From the NCBI GenBank assembly GCA_036768485.1, contig JAVLUZ010000224.1, forward strand, positions 1-64,000: DNA of 64,000 nucleotides, written 5' to 3'. Origin of the DNA: Mermis nigrescens. Taxonomy: Eukaryota > Nematoda > Enoplea > Mermithida > Mermithidae. Below are positions 56,201 through 64,000 of the stretch, one piece after another. Positions within the stretch are counted from its first letter, which is position 1, and each line of letters opens with the position of its first letter. Below the pieces are notes generated by a model that worked only from the letters and a program-made list of their open reading frames with translations, was not told the DNA's origin and did no database searches. Both the position numbers and the translations under genes were made by a program.

Positions 56201-58587
56201 TCTAATGCAAAACGAGAAATTATGTACATATGTATAATAAAATGTAATAATTTAAAATTAAATTAAATTTAACGCCATGAAATAGATCGTTGTTCCAACA
56301 ATATTTTCGAATGGTTTATGATACTTTGCTGACTACGTATGGCGATAAATCATTTTTCGACGGGTTTAACGACTAGGCTATATATTGTATGGTAGTAACT
56401 GGCTCGACCACCATTTTAAACCCGAGATCGTAACATCTCCTCACGGGTTTTACCACAAAACACGGTTGCTATCAAACGTGCGCAGAATGGGAGTTCTATG
56501 GGTGGGGGATGAATCTCCGAAATTCTTCCAAACTGCCTTCTTTTGGCTTAAAAACGGCGCAAAAGGATAGCAATTAAAATAAGATACTAATAATTAAGTG
56601 ATGAAATTCATTAAAATGATAACGCGTAACGAAACGAATTTTTTTATGTTTCCGGCGATGGTAATAAAAAATTTTGCACAATGTAAAAATAGAGTAAATA
56701 TGACAAAATATGGTGTACGAGTGAATGCGCCCAGATACTTTTGAGCAAGTAGGTTTGTTAAAAACGCTTCAAACGGCGCCATTCCTACAATTTTTTTCGG
56801 TAAATTGCGAATTTCGAGGGGTTATGTGAAACATTTCTTGGGGTTGAGCAGGCACGTATCTTTGGGGGAATGAGGGGATTCTGACCCCCCCTAAAATTCA
56901 GAAAAATCGGAAAAATATGGTTTTTTTAAACGTTGTTTTGCGCTATTTTTGGCCCTTTTGGGATAAGTCCCCCCACCTTAAAAAAATTGGTCTTTGCTCC
57001 CCCACAAAACAGGACGGCCAGCTACATGGCCGGAGGTTGAGTGAAAAACTTCCTGGGGTAGGTGAAACCCCCAGATCGTGTATGGTTCCTACTCGTACCT
57101 AAAGATCGAACCGTCAGATCCATGTATTGTTTGAATTGCTATTTTCGAGACGATGTCATACGCGCCATCCGTTAGTAAATGTTTTCGTGAAATATTAGTC
57201 TTATAACATTTCACCTACGGGCTTAGGCATTAGCGTTACGTACCGATTTTCGGTCAGGTTTACGACGTGTCGACGGGTCAGCCGCTAGTGAAATTGTACG
57301 ACGCCGATTTGGCCAATCACTACACGCGCAACAGGGCCACTTTCCACCCCACCGACGAATTGGTGCTGTCGGACGGCATACTGTGGGACTTGAGGAGTCG
57401 GTCCGTCGTGCACAAGTTCGACAAATTAAACCCAAACATCAGCGGCCTATTCCACCCGCGCGGCCTCGAAGTCGTCATTAATACGGAAGTGGTGAGCGCG
57501 TTGTATTTTTGAGTTTACACTACTTTACACTAGTTTACACTTTCGATTTAAGGCGCTTAAACATACTCGTTTTTATCTTTTTTAACTCTTCCGCGTCGTT
57601 TCAGTGGGACGTGCGCACTTTTCGCCTTTTGCATACCGTGCCCGCGTTGGACCAGTGTAAAGTCGTGTTCAATTCGATAGGCGATATTATTTACGGCGGT
57701 AAGTTTATAAAATTATGTAGCCGCTGTCTCGTCTTTATATTCCGACCATCGATGATTTTGCCGTGGGGCGTTTCAGCTCCTGACCAGAAAAATTTTCACA
57801 CCCCTCCCCTCACGGAAAAAATTCGCGGTTTTTCGAAAGTTTCCAAAAATTCGTAGAAAAGGTACTTTTTCTACGTATTTGCTCAGAAGTGTCTTTCTTT
57901 TTTCGACTATATTTTGTTCAGTTTGTTGAATTTTGAAATTTTCTCGATTTTTCTATGCTCTAGGAAGATGGAGCATCGTAAAAAACGACGAAAAACTGGG
58001 TTTTTTTTACGCGTAAGCATCATTTTTTGGCCCAAGTAAGGTGTAAATAATTTTAAATTTCAACCCCGTTTCAAAATTTCCACACTACGCCCGTCTGATG
58101 TCGACCCATCTCTAACCCCATACTTTAGGATATAGTCGCCCGCGGCGGTTTGGAAACCCACCTGTTTTTTGAACTTTTTCACTTTTAACCACTGTTTTCT
58201 TTTTTTGTACAGAAAGCTTCGATTTTTTTGTACAATCGAAAAAAGACCGAAAACTGTCTATACTTTGTGTACAAACATGTACAAAGATCGCTCCAAAATC
58301 TTTGTACGAGCCTCAAAATCTTTGTCCCGTACAAAAATAAAAACAGTGCTTTTAACAAAAAAATGCCCATTTTTTTATTCGTAATTGTTATATACACTGT
58401 TGCATTCGAGGGAAGGACGTTTTTTTCCTTCCAAATTTTTACTTTTTGCTCTAAGGACTTACGCTGTTTTGCTCCATTTTAGCCGTGCATCAAGTTGGCG
58501 AGGAAGATGATTTTGAAGAAAGCCGGATCAGGAGCCCCCTCGGTTCATCGTTTCGCACGTTTGACGCCGCTGATTACACCCTTATTG
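43864..58587 (+). CDS. DCAF1 (VprBP/Mahjong), C-terminal part
   Basis: Nine in-phase exons: 43,864-44,270, 44,930-45,005, 45,561-45,689, 48,461-48,589, 50,370-50,452, 54,229-54,313, 57,258-57,491, 57,605-57,698 and 58,483-58,587, about 447 residues. The product is the substrate receptor that bridges DDB1-CUL4-RBX1 (CRL4) to targets for ubiquitination. Order seen: Ser/Pro/Thr-rich linker; helix [36 protein letters not shown] [18 protein letters not shown]; then WD40 blades with [34 protein letters not shown] and WDVRT. The two WDxR motifs are the family's DDB1-contacting elements. Family members are about 1,500 residues, so roughly the first thousand are absent from this window. The final WD repeats and acidic tail lie downstream. 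Confidence 0.95.
44271..44929 (+). other. DCAF1 intron with GTGTAAAG triplet repeat
   Basis: Contains the short array AGTGTAAAGTCGAAGTGTAA to 44,860, three units of about 15 bp, and otherwise nothing recognised. Ends in the acceptor TTTTCCTTTCAG. Confidence 0.7.
44930..45005 (+). CDS. DCAF1 exon, 76 bp
   Basis: After joining, encodes [18 protein letters not shown] then CKRAFNKT, matching the family's HQCPEPK segment before the propeller. Donor ACG|GTGCGT. Confidence 0.93.
45561..45689 (+). CDS. DCAF1 exon: first propeller strands
   Basis: Acceptor TTTTCAACAG and donor AGC|GTAAGC, 43 codons. It encodes [20 protein letters not shown] and [12 protein letters not shown], matching the family's FSRFRP...FTCCAFS block. 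Confidence 0.95.
46211..46743. mobile_element. Long-TIR mariner-like MITE, 533 bp
   Basis: Begins CAGTGCTCGCCATGAAACAT and ends ATGTTTCATGGCGAGCACTG, with arms of over 200 bp (CGCGAGCGCCGCGTTTCGTC against GACGAAACGCGGCGCTCGCG). TA flanks both sides (46,209-46,210 and 46,744-46,745). The centre carries three copies of GGCATTCACGTGCGCGC or its complement. No coding capacity. A lone end of the same family (CAGTGCTCGCCACGAATG) lies at 50,510. Confidence 0.92.
46779..46960 (+). mobile_element. HM-B hAT-like MITE, 182 bp
   Basis: Begins CAGGCTCGTATCTCTGGGG and ends GCCAGCTACTTGCCTG. The exact 8-bp duplication is AGCATGTA (46,771-46,778 and 46,961-46,968). Confidence 0.93.
48010..48440. repeat. Intronic minisatellite (GGGCATACTGTAGT...)
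   Basis: Ten or more units of about 30-37 bp built from GGGCATACTGTAGTTTG, TCTTGTTTAAAG and the variant GGGAGCGTGCTGTAGTTTGC. A higher-order block of about 180 bp is repeated. The last unit stops about 20 bp before the AG of the next DCAF1 exon. Confidence 0.93.
48461..48589 (+). CDS. DCAF1 exon: WD40 blade
   Basis: Acceptor CGATTTGCAG and donor AGA|GTATTA (weak), 43 codons. It encodes [36 protein letters not shown] and AIEQSR, matching the family's LMLGTCTGQLKLYNV block. Confidence 0.95.
48863..49251 (+). mobile_element. HM-E element, about 390 bp
   Basis: Begins CAGACATGCACAGCGTGG and ends CGATCATGTGTG. Contains GGCGCGAAGCGCC at 49,086. Flanks do not match, so the ends may have been altered. 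Confidence 0.75.
49511..49701 (-). mobile_element. HM-C hAT-like MITE, 191 bp
   Basis: Begins CAGTGGCGGATCTAGGA and ends CTAAATCCGCCCCTG. The exact 8-bp duplication is GTCAGAGG (49,503-49,510 and 49,702-49,709). Long G and C runs inside. Confidence 0.94.
49710..50369 (+). other. DCAF1 intron remainder, T-rich
   Basis: A markedly T-rich stretch (49,980-50,340) without recognised elements, except a TTTGTACAA fragment near 49,770 that recalls HM-H. Confidence 0.5.
50370..50452 (+). CDS. DCAF1 exon: WD40 blade
   Basis: Acceptor ACGTTTAAG and donor AA|GTATGT. It encodes [19 protein letters not shown] followed by SIGPTLET, matching the family's DGSLLLTS...LSALW block. A listed open frame over the same bases is a different frame. 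Confidence 0.94.
52546..53437 (+). mobile_element. HM-D hAT-like element with internal tandem array, 892 bp
   Basis: Begins CAGGGGCGTAACCAGGATTT and ends CTCCTGGTTACGCCCCTG. The exact 8-bp duplication is GCTTAGAC (52,538-52,545 and 53,438-53,445). It is inserted in the right arm of the foldback; the uninterrupted left arm shows the original target. The middle carries five units of about 95 bp (52,870-53,280). Confidence 0.96.
52870..53280. repeat. 95-bp tandem array with GGCGCGAAGCGCC
   Basis: Five units, each containing GGCGCGAAGCGCCGAAAA, TTTGACAAATTCGCTATTTT, AAAATCTGGGC and TAAGGTAAGAAAAAAGATAG. The third phrase contains an AAGGTAAG splice-donor-like word. Confidence 0.95.
54229..54313 (+). 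CDS. DCAF1 exon: WD40 blade
   Basis: Acceptor GTATTTCGCAG and donor ACG|GTTAGT. It encodes [19 protein letters not shown] then VGTNGDEAT, matching the family's HYVEFSKHSQDRVIGTKGD block. It sits between two large element insertions. Confidence 0.95.
54929..56010 (-). mobile_element. Long HM-C derivative, 1,082 bp
   Basis: Begins CAGTTGCGGATCTAGAATTT and ends CTTAAATCCTTCTG. The exact 8-bp duplication is TATTTTAC (54,921-54,928 and 56,011-56,018). Much of its extra length is an HM-H copy. Confidence 0.88.
55222..55665 (+). mobile_element. HM-H copy nested in HM-C
   Basis: Begins CACTGTTTTTTCTACAAGG and ends GAATACGAAAAAATCGTA. TCTAGAAG flanks it at 55,214-55,221 and 55,666-55,673. Two GGCGC-AGCGCC palindromes (55,432 and 55,521). 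Confidence 0.83.
56473..57084 (+). mobile_element. HM-E element containing an HM-B
   Basis: Begins CAAACGTGCGCAGAATGGG and ends CCAGATCGTGTATG. Flanks GTTGCTAT and GTTCCTAC match at 6 of 8 bases. Interrupted by the HM-B copy at 56,849-57,033. Confidence 0.72.
56849..57033 (+). mobile_element. HM-B hAT-like MITE, 185 bp
   Basis: Begins CAGGCACGTATCTTTGGGG and ends GGCCAGCTACATGGCCGG. Flanks GGGTTGAG (56,841-56,848) and AGGTTGAG (57,034-57,041) differ at one base. Confidence 0.87.
57258..57491 (+). CDS. DCAF1 exon: WD40 blades with first WDxR motif
   Basis: Acceptor TTTTCGGTCAG and donor GTG|GTGAGC, 78 codons. It encodes [40 protein letters not shown] and [24 protein letters not shown] at about 57,383 is the first WDxR motif. 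An open frame on the opposite strand is a shadow. Confidence 0.96.
57605..57698 (+). CDS. DCAF1 exon: second WDxR motif
   Basis: Acceptor GTCGTTTCAG and donor GGCG|GTAAGT. It encodes [20 protein letters not shown] then [11 protein letters not shown]. The exon starts exactly at the Trp of WDVR. Confidence 0.96.
57699..58482 (+). other. DCAF1 intron
   Basis: Contains a reverse HM-E-like remnant (57,780-58,100; right end CACTACGCCCGTCTGATG) and an HM-H-related GTACAAAG stretch at 58,200-58,340. Confidence 0.6.
58483..58587 (+). CDS. DCAF1 exon, last one found
   Basis: Acceptor CTCCATTTTAG and donor ATTG|GTAGGA. It encodes [20 protein letters not shown] followed by [15 protein letters not shown], matching the family's MKSPFGSSFRTFNATDY block. 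The next expected segment (IDVKRNIFDL in relatives) was not found with confidence before 64,000. Confidence 0.95.
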
Positions 58588-59021
58588 GTAGGAAACTTAA
58601 TTTCACATGGCCATGTATGTATATATAAGAATCGTGGGCAATTTGCCAGCTGCAGAATGAATGTTCATTTTTTTGTCCCTGACCTACATATCAAATTTAT
58701 CATTGTTTTTTTTTTTGATCAAAAATTTTTTAATTCCAAATTTTTTTTTTAAAATTTTTTAATTCAATTTTTTTAAATTAATTAATCACGGTTTGTTTTT
58801 TACGACACAATGATTTTTTTGGCTCATACAAAGATTCTTGGATGTACAAAGACTTTTGTGCAAAGTGGTAGTAGTTTTGATGCTTTTTTGAAAATTTTTC
58901 AGTAAAATTTCGAAAAAAATTTTAGAGCTTGGCGCCAATTGCACTTTAATTTAAGCAGTTCAAAGCGCTTGCATTTAACACTCTAAAATCATGCACAGGT
59001 GCACAAGGTAAGGGTCGACAG

Positions 59022-59266
59022 CAAACGTGGGCAGCAAGAAATTTCTGGGGGGGGGTGCAAGATTTTTTTGAAGGTCAAAAAATGGCCGTAAAAATGGTGG
59101 TATGGTGATAAAAACACCATTTTTCGACGTTTCTCGTCAAGCACTATCCATTGGCATCAAAAAATTGCGAAAAAAAACGAAAAAAATTTTCAAAAATTGA
59201 ATTCTGGGGGGGGGTATTTTGGTTTCTGGGGGGTGCATACCCCCCAACCCCCCACGCCCAGGTGTG
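59022..59266 (-). mobile_element. HM-A hAT-like MITE, 245 bp
   Basis: Reverse copy: begins CAAACGTGGGCAGCAAG and ends CCCACGCCCAGGTGTG. The exact 8-bp duplication is GTCGACAG (59,014-59,021 and 59,267-59,274). Confidence 0.95.
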
Positions 59267-59780
59267 GTCGACAGTTGGGGGAAATTAAAATATCAGAAAT
59301 CCAAAACAGTAAATTTAACGTTCACGATTTTTTGCCGTTTAAACGATCGATATAATTTAAAATAGCCTGTAAAACGTTTTTTCACAATATCGCATTTTAA
59401 AAGCATTTTTAGTCCATTTTATCTGTATTATATCACTTTTAACGATAAAAAATACAGAGTTTGACCGATTTTGGGCGCTTCCCGGAAAAATTTTGATATT
59501 TTTACTGCTTTTGACTTCAACTATGATGCAAAAAACGTTCCGTGAAGTCAAAATCGCTGCACATTGGCAAGCATCTTTTGCATCCATATGTAGCTCTACT
59601 GTTTTATATAGATTTTACGCAAAAAATAAGAACTATTTGACAACTTTGCTCCGTTTTCTGCCGTTGAAAATAAAATTTATTGGTTTATGTTCATGTTGTA
59701 CTGAATCCATAAGCAAATTAGTGTTCATTACGAGATTTTGTCTGCATATCGCAATTGCTGTACCATTCTGATTGTGTAAT

Positions 59781-59976
59781 CAGGGGCGGATTTAGATGGG
59801 GGCGGCCGCCCCACCCCCCCTTATTGGCCCAAAATAGTGCGCAAAATTTAGGATTTTTGAGCGATTTTTAGCGATTTTTGGGTTAAAACGGCTAATTTTT
59901 CCGCCTAAGTCATGGTTCCGCCCCTCTCTTAGGGGTACCGCCCCTCCCCCTTAGGAAAATCCTGGATCCGCCACTG
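59781..59976 (+). mobile_element. HM-C hAT-like MITE, 196 bp
   Basis: Begins CAGGGGCGGATTTAGATGGG and ends CCTGGATCCGCCACTG. The exact 8-bp duplication is TGTGTAAT (59,773-59,780 and 59,977-59,984). Confidence 0.95.
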
Positions 59977-59984
59977 TGTGTAAT

Positions 59985-61514
59985 GCAAGTTATTTTAGCC
60001 TTCTGAATCGATTTTGGTATGTAAATTTTAGAGCTGCACCGAAACTTCCTTCTCAGCCGGTTCCGGTACCGGTACTGGTACACCAGTGACCGGTACTGGT
60101 AGCTTGGTACCGGCGCCGGTTCCGCAACCTCTACTACTATACCTATACGTATTATGTACCTACCGAACAAGGTACTGTCCGGTCCACCCTTAACTTACGT
60201 AGCTATGTACGTACGTGCTTGCTAATATAAGAAATTTCTCCTGAAAGAAGCTTGATATTAGCTTTCGTGTATGTGCATATGACTGCATGCACTATAGTGT
60301 GTTCCATTCCAAGCGTACCATATTTTGCTAAAGTCACCGTAGTAGATTATCACTACACAAATAGCATCTTCAGTTAAGCTCTCGTAACAGATGGTTGCTG
60401 TAAGCTCTTCTTATCGATGTGTTATGTGCTTTGCTCAACATATTGCCCATCTAATACACTGCCGCAACAACCTAACCCGAAAAATACTCTGCTACAGTAA
60501 TAAGCCAAGAAGCGAAAATGGGCCGTTTGGAATAGAACAGACTATAGTATGACCAATCATAGCTGCTCATTCTTAGACTCATATGTATATTCATACTCTT
60601 TGATTTCACATCAAATGTAGTTGCCCTGGAATATATACATATGTACTAAATATGTGGGAACAGAAGAGACCGCGAACACGCTATCGTCGTGCGGGGCAAA
60701 AATTAATTCTGACGAAATTCGAAATTCGGGGAGACTACAAAAACCTTATCTTAAAATCCTTCTTTCTGCCGAAGATTAATACTACTTTATGAAGCACGAG
60801 TTTCATTATACTTAGCATGTGTAACGTGGCAAACTGCCAACCGCGTTACTTAGTGAGCAACATTTTACCCGCACCGGTTTCGTAGATCTTCCGCTCTAAC
60901 GCGCCTGCGTAGTACTAACCGACTATTCGGGCTCTTGCTCACTTCTGCGCAACATATTCATTAAGAATATGACTGCATGCAACATCAATTTTACGGGTTG
61001 AACAGCAAAATATGCAATTTCCACTGATCCGTAGCTTCACTGTTACATACGAGAACAGTCTCACGTTTTGGAGTGTATGTGGATGAGGCAGGGGAATTGA
61101 AAAATCTAAATAAAAAATTATTCCCGGAAGTAATTAATTACTGGAGGTAATTACTAGAGCCTTCAAAATTTGGTGCTTCAAAGTTTTTTGAATCTCTCAC
61201 GAGATTCGGGATGTCGTCGCTCAGCTAGCACTTTTTCCTGCACCAAGTCCAACTATTTTGCACCAAATGCGCCAATTTCGTAAATTTCTTCAAGTTTGCA
61301 CTAAAATGAAGGGAAATCATGTTCAAACTACTACAAATGATTGAGAAAATGAGCGTTTGCCCTGAAGTTGGTCTACCCAAAACGTAGCTTTGCTTGTAGT
61401 TTGTCCATGATTTGTGAAATGTGGCTGCTGTTTCCTCAACCGATTTTCGAATTCTAGCAAAAGGCTATTCTGCAGGTCACGTTGTCACAGATGAATAGAT
61501 TTAAAAGTGTGTCG
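59985..61514. other. Probable DCAF1 intron, little recognised
   Basis: Contains a GGTACCGGTACTGGTA-rich palindromic patch at 60,055-60,122 and a TAGTCTGTTTC-family end at 60,535. No exon recognised. Confidence 0.45.
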
Positions 61515-61522
61515 CTTCCGAC

Positions 61523-61766
61523 CACACTTGGGCGTGGGGGGTATGCACCCTCCAGAAGTTGGACCCCCAGGAATCAAAATACCCCTAGAATTCAATTTTT
61601 GAAATTTTTTTGCTTTTTTAGCGGTTTTTTGATGCCATTGGATAGTGCTCGATGAGAAACGTTGAAAAATTGTGTTTTTTCGCCATACGACCACTTTTAG
61701 GACCATTTTTTGACCTTTGATAATTTTCACCCCCTTCCTCCGGAATTTCGGTGCTGCCCACCTATG
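61523..61766 (+). mobile_element. HM-A hAT-like MITE, 244 bp
   Basis: Begins CACACTTGGGCGTGGGGGGT and ends GTGCTGCCCACCTATG. The exact 8-bp duplication is CTTCCGAC (61,515-61,522 and 61,767-61,774). Confidence 0.95.
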
Positions 61767-62149
61767 CTTCCGACCTAGTTATTGAAGTTGATGATAAGGA
61801 TCCAAAAGCCTGGATTATTTCGCACTTAAAAAAGCAGTCGGCACCTTGAATCATCATCAAGAAATTCTAATGCGCCAAAGCAGCTTTTTATTGGAAACTT
61901 TCAAAAGGACAGGAGAAATATCGAAAACGAGTATGAAATTGACTTAAGACTTGATATCCTAGTTTTAGTCGATGTCAAACGTTCGTTTTTGTAGCACAAA
62001 TTACTGTTAACTGATCGTTGGCAAGGATTTTCGTTCGAAAATGATGCACAGTTTAATCACAATTAACAAGTTTTTGGTAATACCTGCGTATAATGTACCA
62101 AATTACTCGATTTTTTTGTACCAAATCGTGTGAATCTTTGAACCAAATT

Positions 62150-62270
62150 TTGCATTATGTAAGTCAGCACGTTTTTTTTCGTATTCGGCAAAGTTTTTCC
62201 CGATGCACAAAGACTTTTCAGGACAATGTTTGTATAGAACGGACCTTGTACAAAAAACACCGCAAGTCAG
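62150..62270 (-). mobile_element. Partial HM-H fragment
   Basis: Phrases TTTTTTTCGTATTCGGCAAA, CCCGATGCACAAAGACTTTT and CGGACCTTGTACAAAAAACAC in the reverse order of HM-H, with the middle missing. Confidence 0.65.
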
Positions 62271-62304
62271 TGATTGTTTTGGGTCAAATTTTGACGGCTC
62301 TAGT

Positions 62305-63346
62305 CAGGGGCGTAACCAGGATTTTATTTCGGGGGGGGCCCAAAATTTTTGAAGTCCTATATCTCGGGAACCATTAGGAGATACGCGAAAATAATGGCAT
62401 TTTTGAGCGTTTCTAGACAAGGTGAAGTAAAAAATTTAAAAAATTCAAAAATTTTCTTGCTTTATTTCAAATTTGGAAATAAAAAATCTATCTTTTAACC
62501 TATCGGTATGACTAATTTCTCAATATCAAATTAAAGCTTGACTACAAAACATTTCGAACTTCTTTTCTTTGCATTTAAATTTGCAGTTTTGTTAAGAAAA
62601 CTAATTCAGAACATAATAAATCGGCGCGAAGCGCCGAAAATTTTGACAAATTCGCTATTTTTAAGTAAAATCTGGGCTTCTAAGGTAAGAAAAAACATAG
62701 AACATAAGAAATCCGGCGCGAAGCGCCGAAAATTTTGACGAATTCGTTATTTTTAAGTAAAATCTGGGCTTTAAGGTAAGAAAAAAGATAGAACACAAGA
62801 AATCCGGCGCGAAGCGCCGAAAATTTTGACGAATTCGTTATTTTTAAGCAAAATCTGGGTTTCTAAGGTAAGAAAAAACATAGATCATAAGAAATCCGGC
62901 GCGAAGCGCCGAAAATTTTGACAAATTCGCTATTTTTAAGTAAAATTTAGTCTTCTAAGGTAAGGAAAAACATAGAACATAAGAAATACGGCGCGAAGCG
63001 CCGAAAATTCCGACGAATTCGTTATTTTTAAGTAAAATCTGGGCTTTAAGGTAAGAAAAAAGATAGAACATAAGAAATTCGGCGCGAAGCGCCGAAAATT
63101 TTGACAAATTCGTTATTTTTATGTAAAATCTGGGCTTCTAAAGTAAGAAAAAACAGAAGATGAAATCCGAAAATTTTGAGTTTAGAAGCTAAAAAGTGTG
63201 CTGAAAACGCATTATGGCTGTCCACAATCCGTTTCCACTTCACTGGAAGAAAAAAGCAAAGGGTCCCCCTTTGCTTTTAAAAAATTATTTTTCCATTTCG
63301 GGGGGGGGGGCCGGGCCTTCCCGCCCCCCCCCTGGTCACGCCCCTG
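62305..63346 (+). mobile_element. HM-D hAT-like element with internal array, 1,042 bp
   Basis: Begins CAGGGGCGTAACCAGGATTT and ends CCTGGTCACGCCCCTG. The exact 8-bp duplication is GCTCTAGT (62,297-62,304 and 63,347-63,354). Closely similar to the 52,546 copy, but with six full palindrome units instead of five. Confidence 0.96.
62615..63180. repeat. 93-bp tandem array with GGCGCGAAGCGCC
   Basis: Six units with the palindrome at about 62,622, 62,714, 62,806, 62,897, 62,991 and 63,082, plus a seventh that has lost it (about 63,165). Same unit as at 52,870-53,280. Confidence 0.95.
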
Positions 63347-63354
63347 GCTCTAGT

Positions 63355-64000
63355 AATAACATGCGATTTCGGCTTAAAGTGAATGAAAAAACATTTATTA
63401 CATCTAAAGCGCTAAATTCAGTGTATTTCCAGACAACATTCAGATAAGGAAAAAACAATAACAAATTAAGAAAAAGAGAGAAAAGAAACCGAGTTGACTC
63501 GTAAAGACAGTTTCGTCGTTATTTGCACAAGTCAGATCGGTTATGAAGCGAACTTACTTTCGACTGCAGAGCATTGAAATAATGAAAAGTACCGGCCAGT
63601 ACCTGAGTCGTACCAACACCGGTATCCTGATACCGGCGCAGATCTAGGAAATTTAATTAAAAACTGTTAAAAATTTTGGTGTTCAGCGCCGGACTAATTT
63701 TATCAACTGAATTTTGGACGAAGTAACACTTTTTGGACAGCATGTGGGTCGAAGATGACAGACTGATATTACGTGAAAATGTGTATATTTAATTGTATAT
63801 CTAGGTACATAAATATTATATATAGGTACAAAAAATTTTGCGGTCGTACAAAGTGTTTCCTGGACTACACGCACGAAAACGCTAGTACAAAAAACAATGC
63901 TGTTTTTTTAACATTTATTTATTCGTGGATTATTCTTTAACGAAAATTATATCAATAGCTCTTTAACCTGCTTTTCTTGAATTCCTTGCGTCAGCATTTG
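63355..64000. other. Window end, no gene recognised
   Basis: AT-rich, with a TACCGGCC/GATACCGGCG patch at 63,590-63,640 and a GTACAAAG-type fragment near 63,845. No exon of DCAF1 or another gene was recognised. Confidence 0.45.

Noticed and set aside
61776..61850. Short frame with VIEVDDKDPKAWIISHLKK, restored if the HM-A insertion is removed
   Set aside because: Only about 30 codons between stops, no splice context and no recognised family. Could be chance.
61971..61998. VDVKR-like reading that resembles the next expected DCAF1 segment
   Set aside because: Too short, followed at once by a stop, and two residues short at the junction. Likely coincidence.

Overview
The window reads as nuclear DNA of an invertebrate animal, probably an arthropod. 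Its two recognisable host genes are metazoan, are cut into short exons with GT/AG borders, and sit in AT-rich DNA with long introns crowded with non-autonomous transposons. There is no operon structure and no bacterial-style gene. I cannot name the species.

Host genes, both on the + strand. (1) An hnRNP A/B-type RNA-binding protein: eight coding exons from 24,491 to the stop at 37,158, giving two RRMs and a Gly/Tyr/Gln/Pro-rich tail. The first, ATG-bearing exon was not found. (2) The C-terminal part of DCAF1 (VprBP/Mahjong, substrate receptor of the CRL4 ubiquitin ligase): nine exons from 43,864 to 58,587, covering a Ser/Pro/Thr-rich linker, a conserved helix and much of the WD40 propeller with both WDxR motifs. 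Exon phases agree at every junction in both genes. The DCAF1 N-terminal part is not visible in the 6.7 kb between the genes, which also holds a 17-N assembly gap (41,655-41,671). The last DCAF1 exons lie beyond 58,587, probably outside the window.

Layout. 1-1,700 is a 59-bp minisatellite. 1,700-11,800 is gene-free and packed with MITEs, palindromic CG-rich arrays and an (AC)n tract. 11,840-18,660 is a broken CR1/jockey-like LINE, interrupted by a 280-bp (TA)n tract and split by about 3.9 kb of inserted DNA. 18,700-24,490 is repeats and foldback elements. 24,491-37,158 is the hnRNP gene, 37,159-43,863 intergenic, 43,864-58,587 DCAF1, and 58,588-64,000 repeats, probably DCAF1 intron.

The most striking content is the transposon fauna. 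By direct reading I delimited 22 insertions, in eight families (here HM-A to HM-H), flanked by 8-bp direct repeats: 15 exact and 7 with one mismatch. Most begin CA and end TG, which fits hAT-type transposition; none encodes a transposase. Two long-inverted-repeat elements with TA duplications (46,211-46,743 and 51,021-54,190), a likely third (14,100-14,864) and a TAGTCTGTTTCAT MITE family add mariner-like remnants. A short palindrome, GGCGC-GAA-GCGCC, recurs inside several of these unrelated families.
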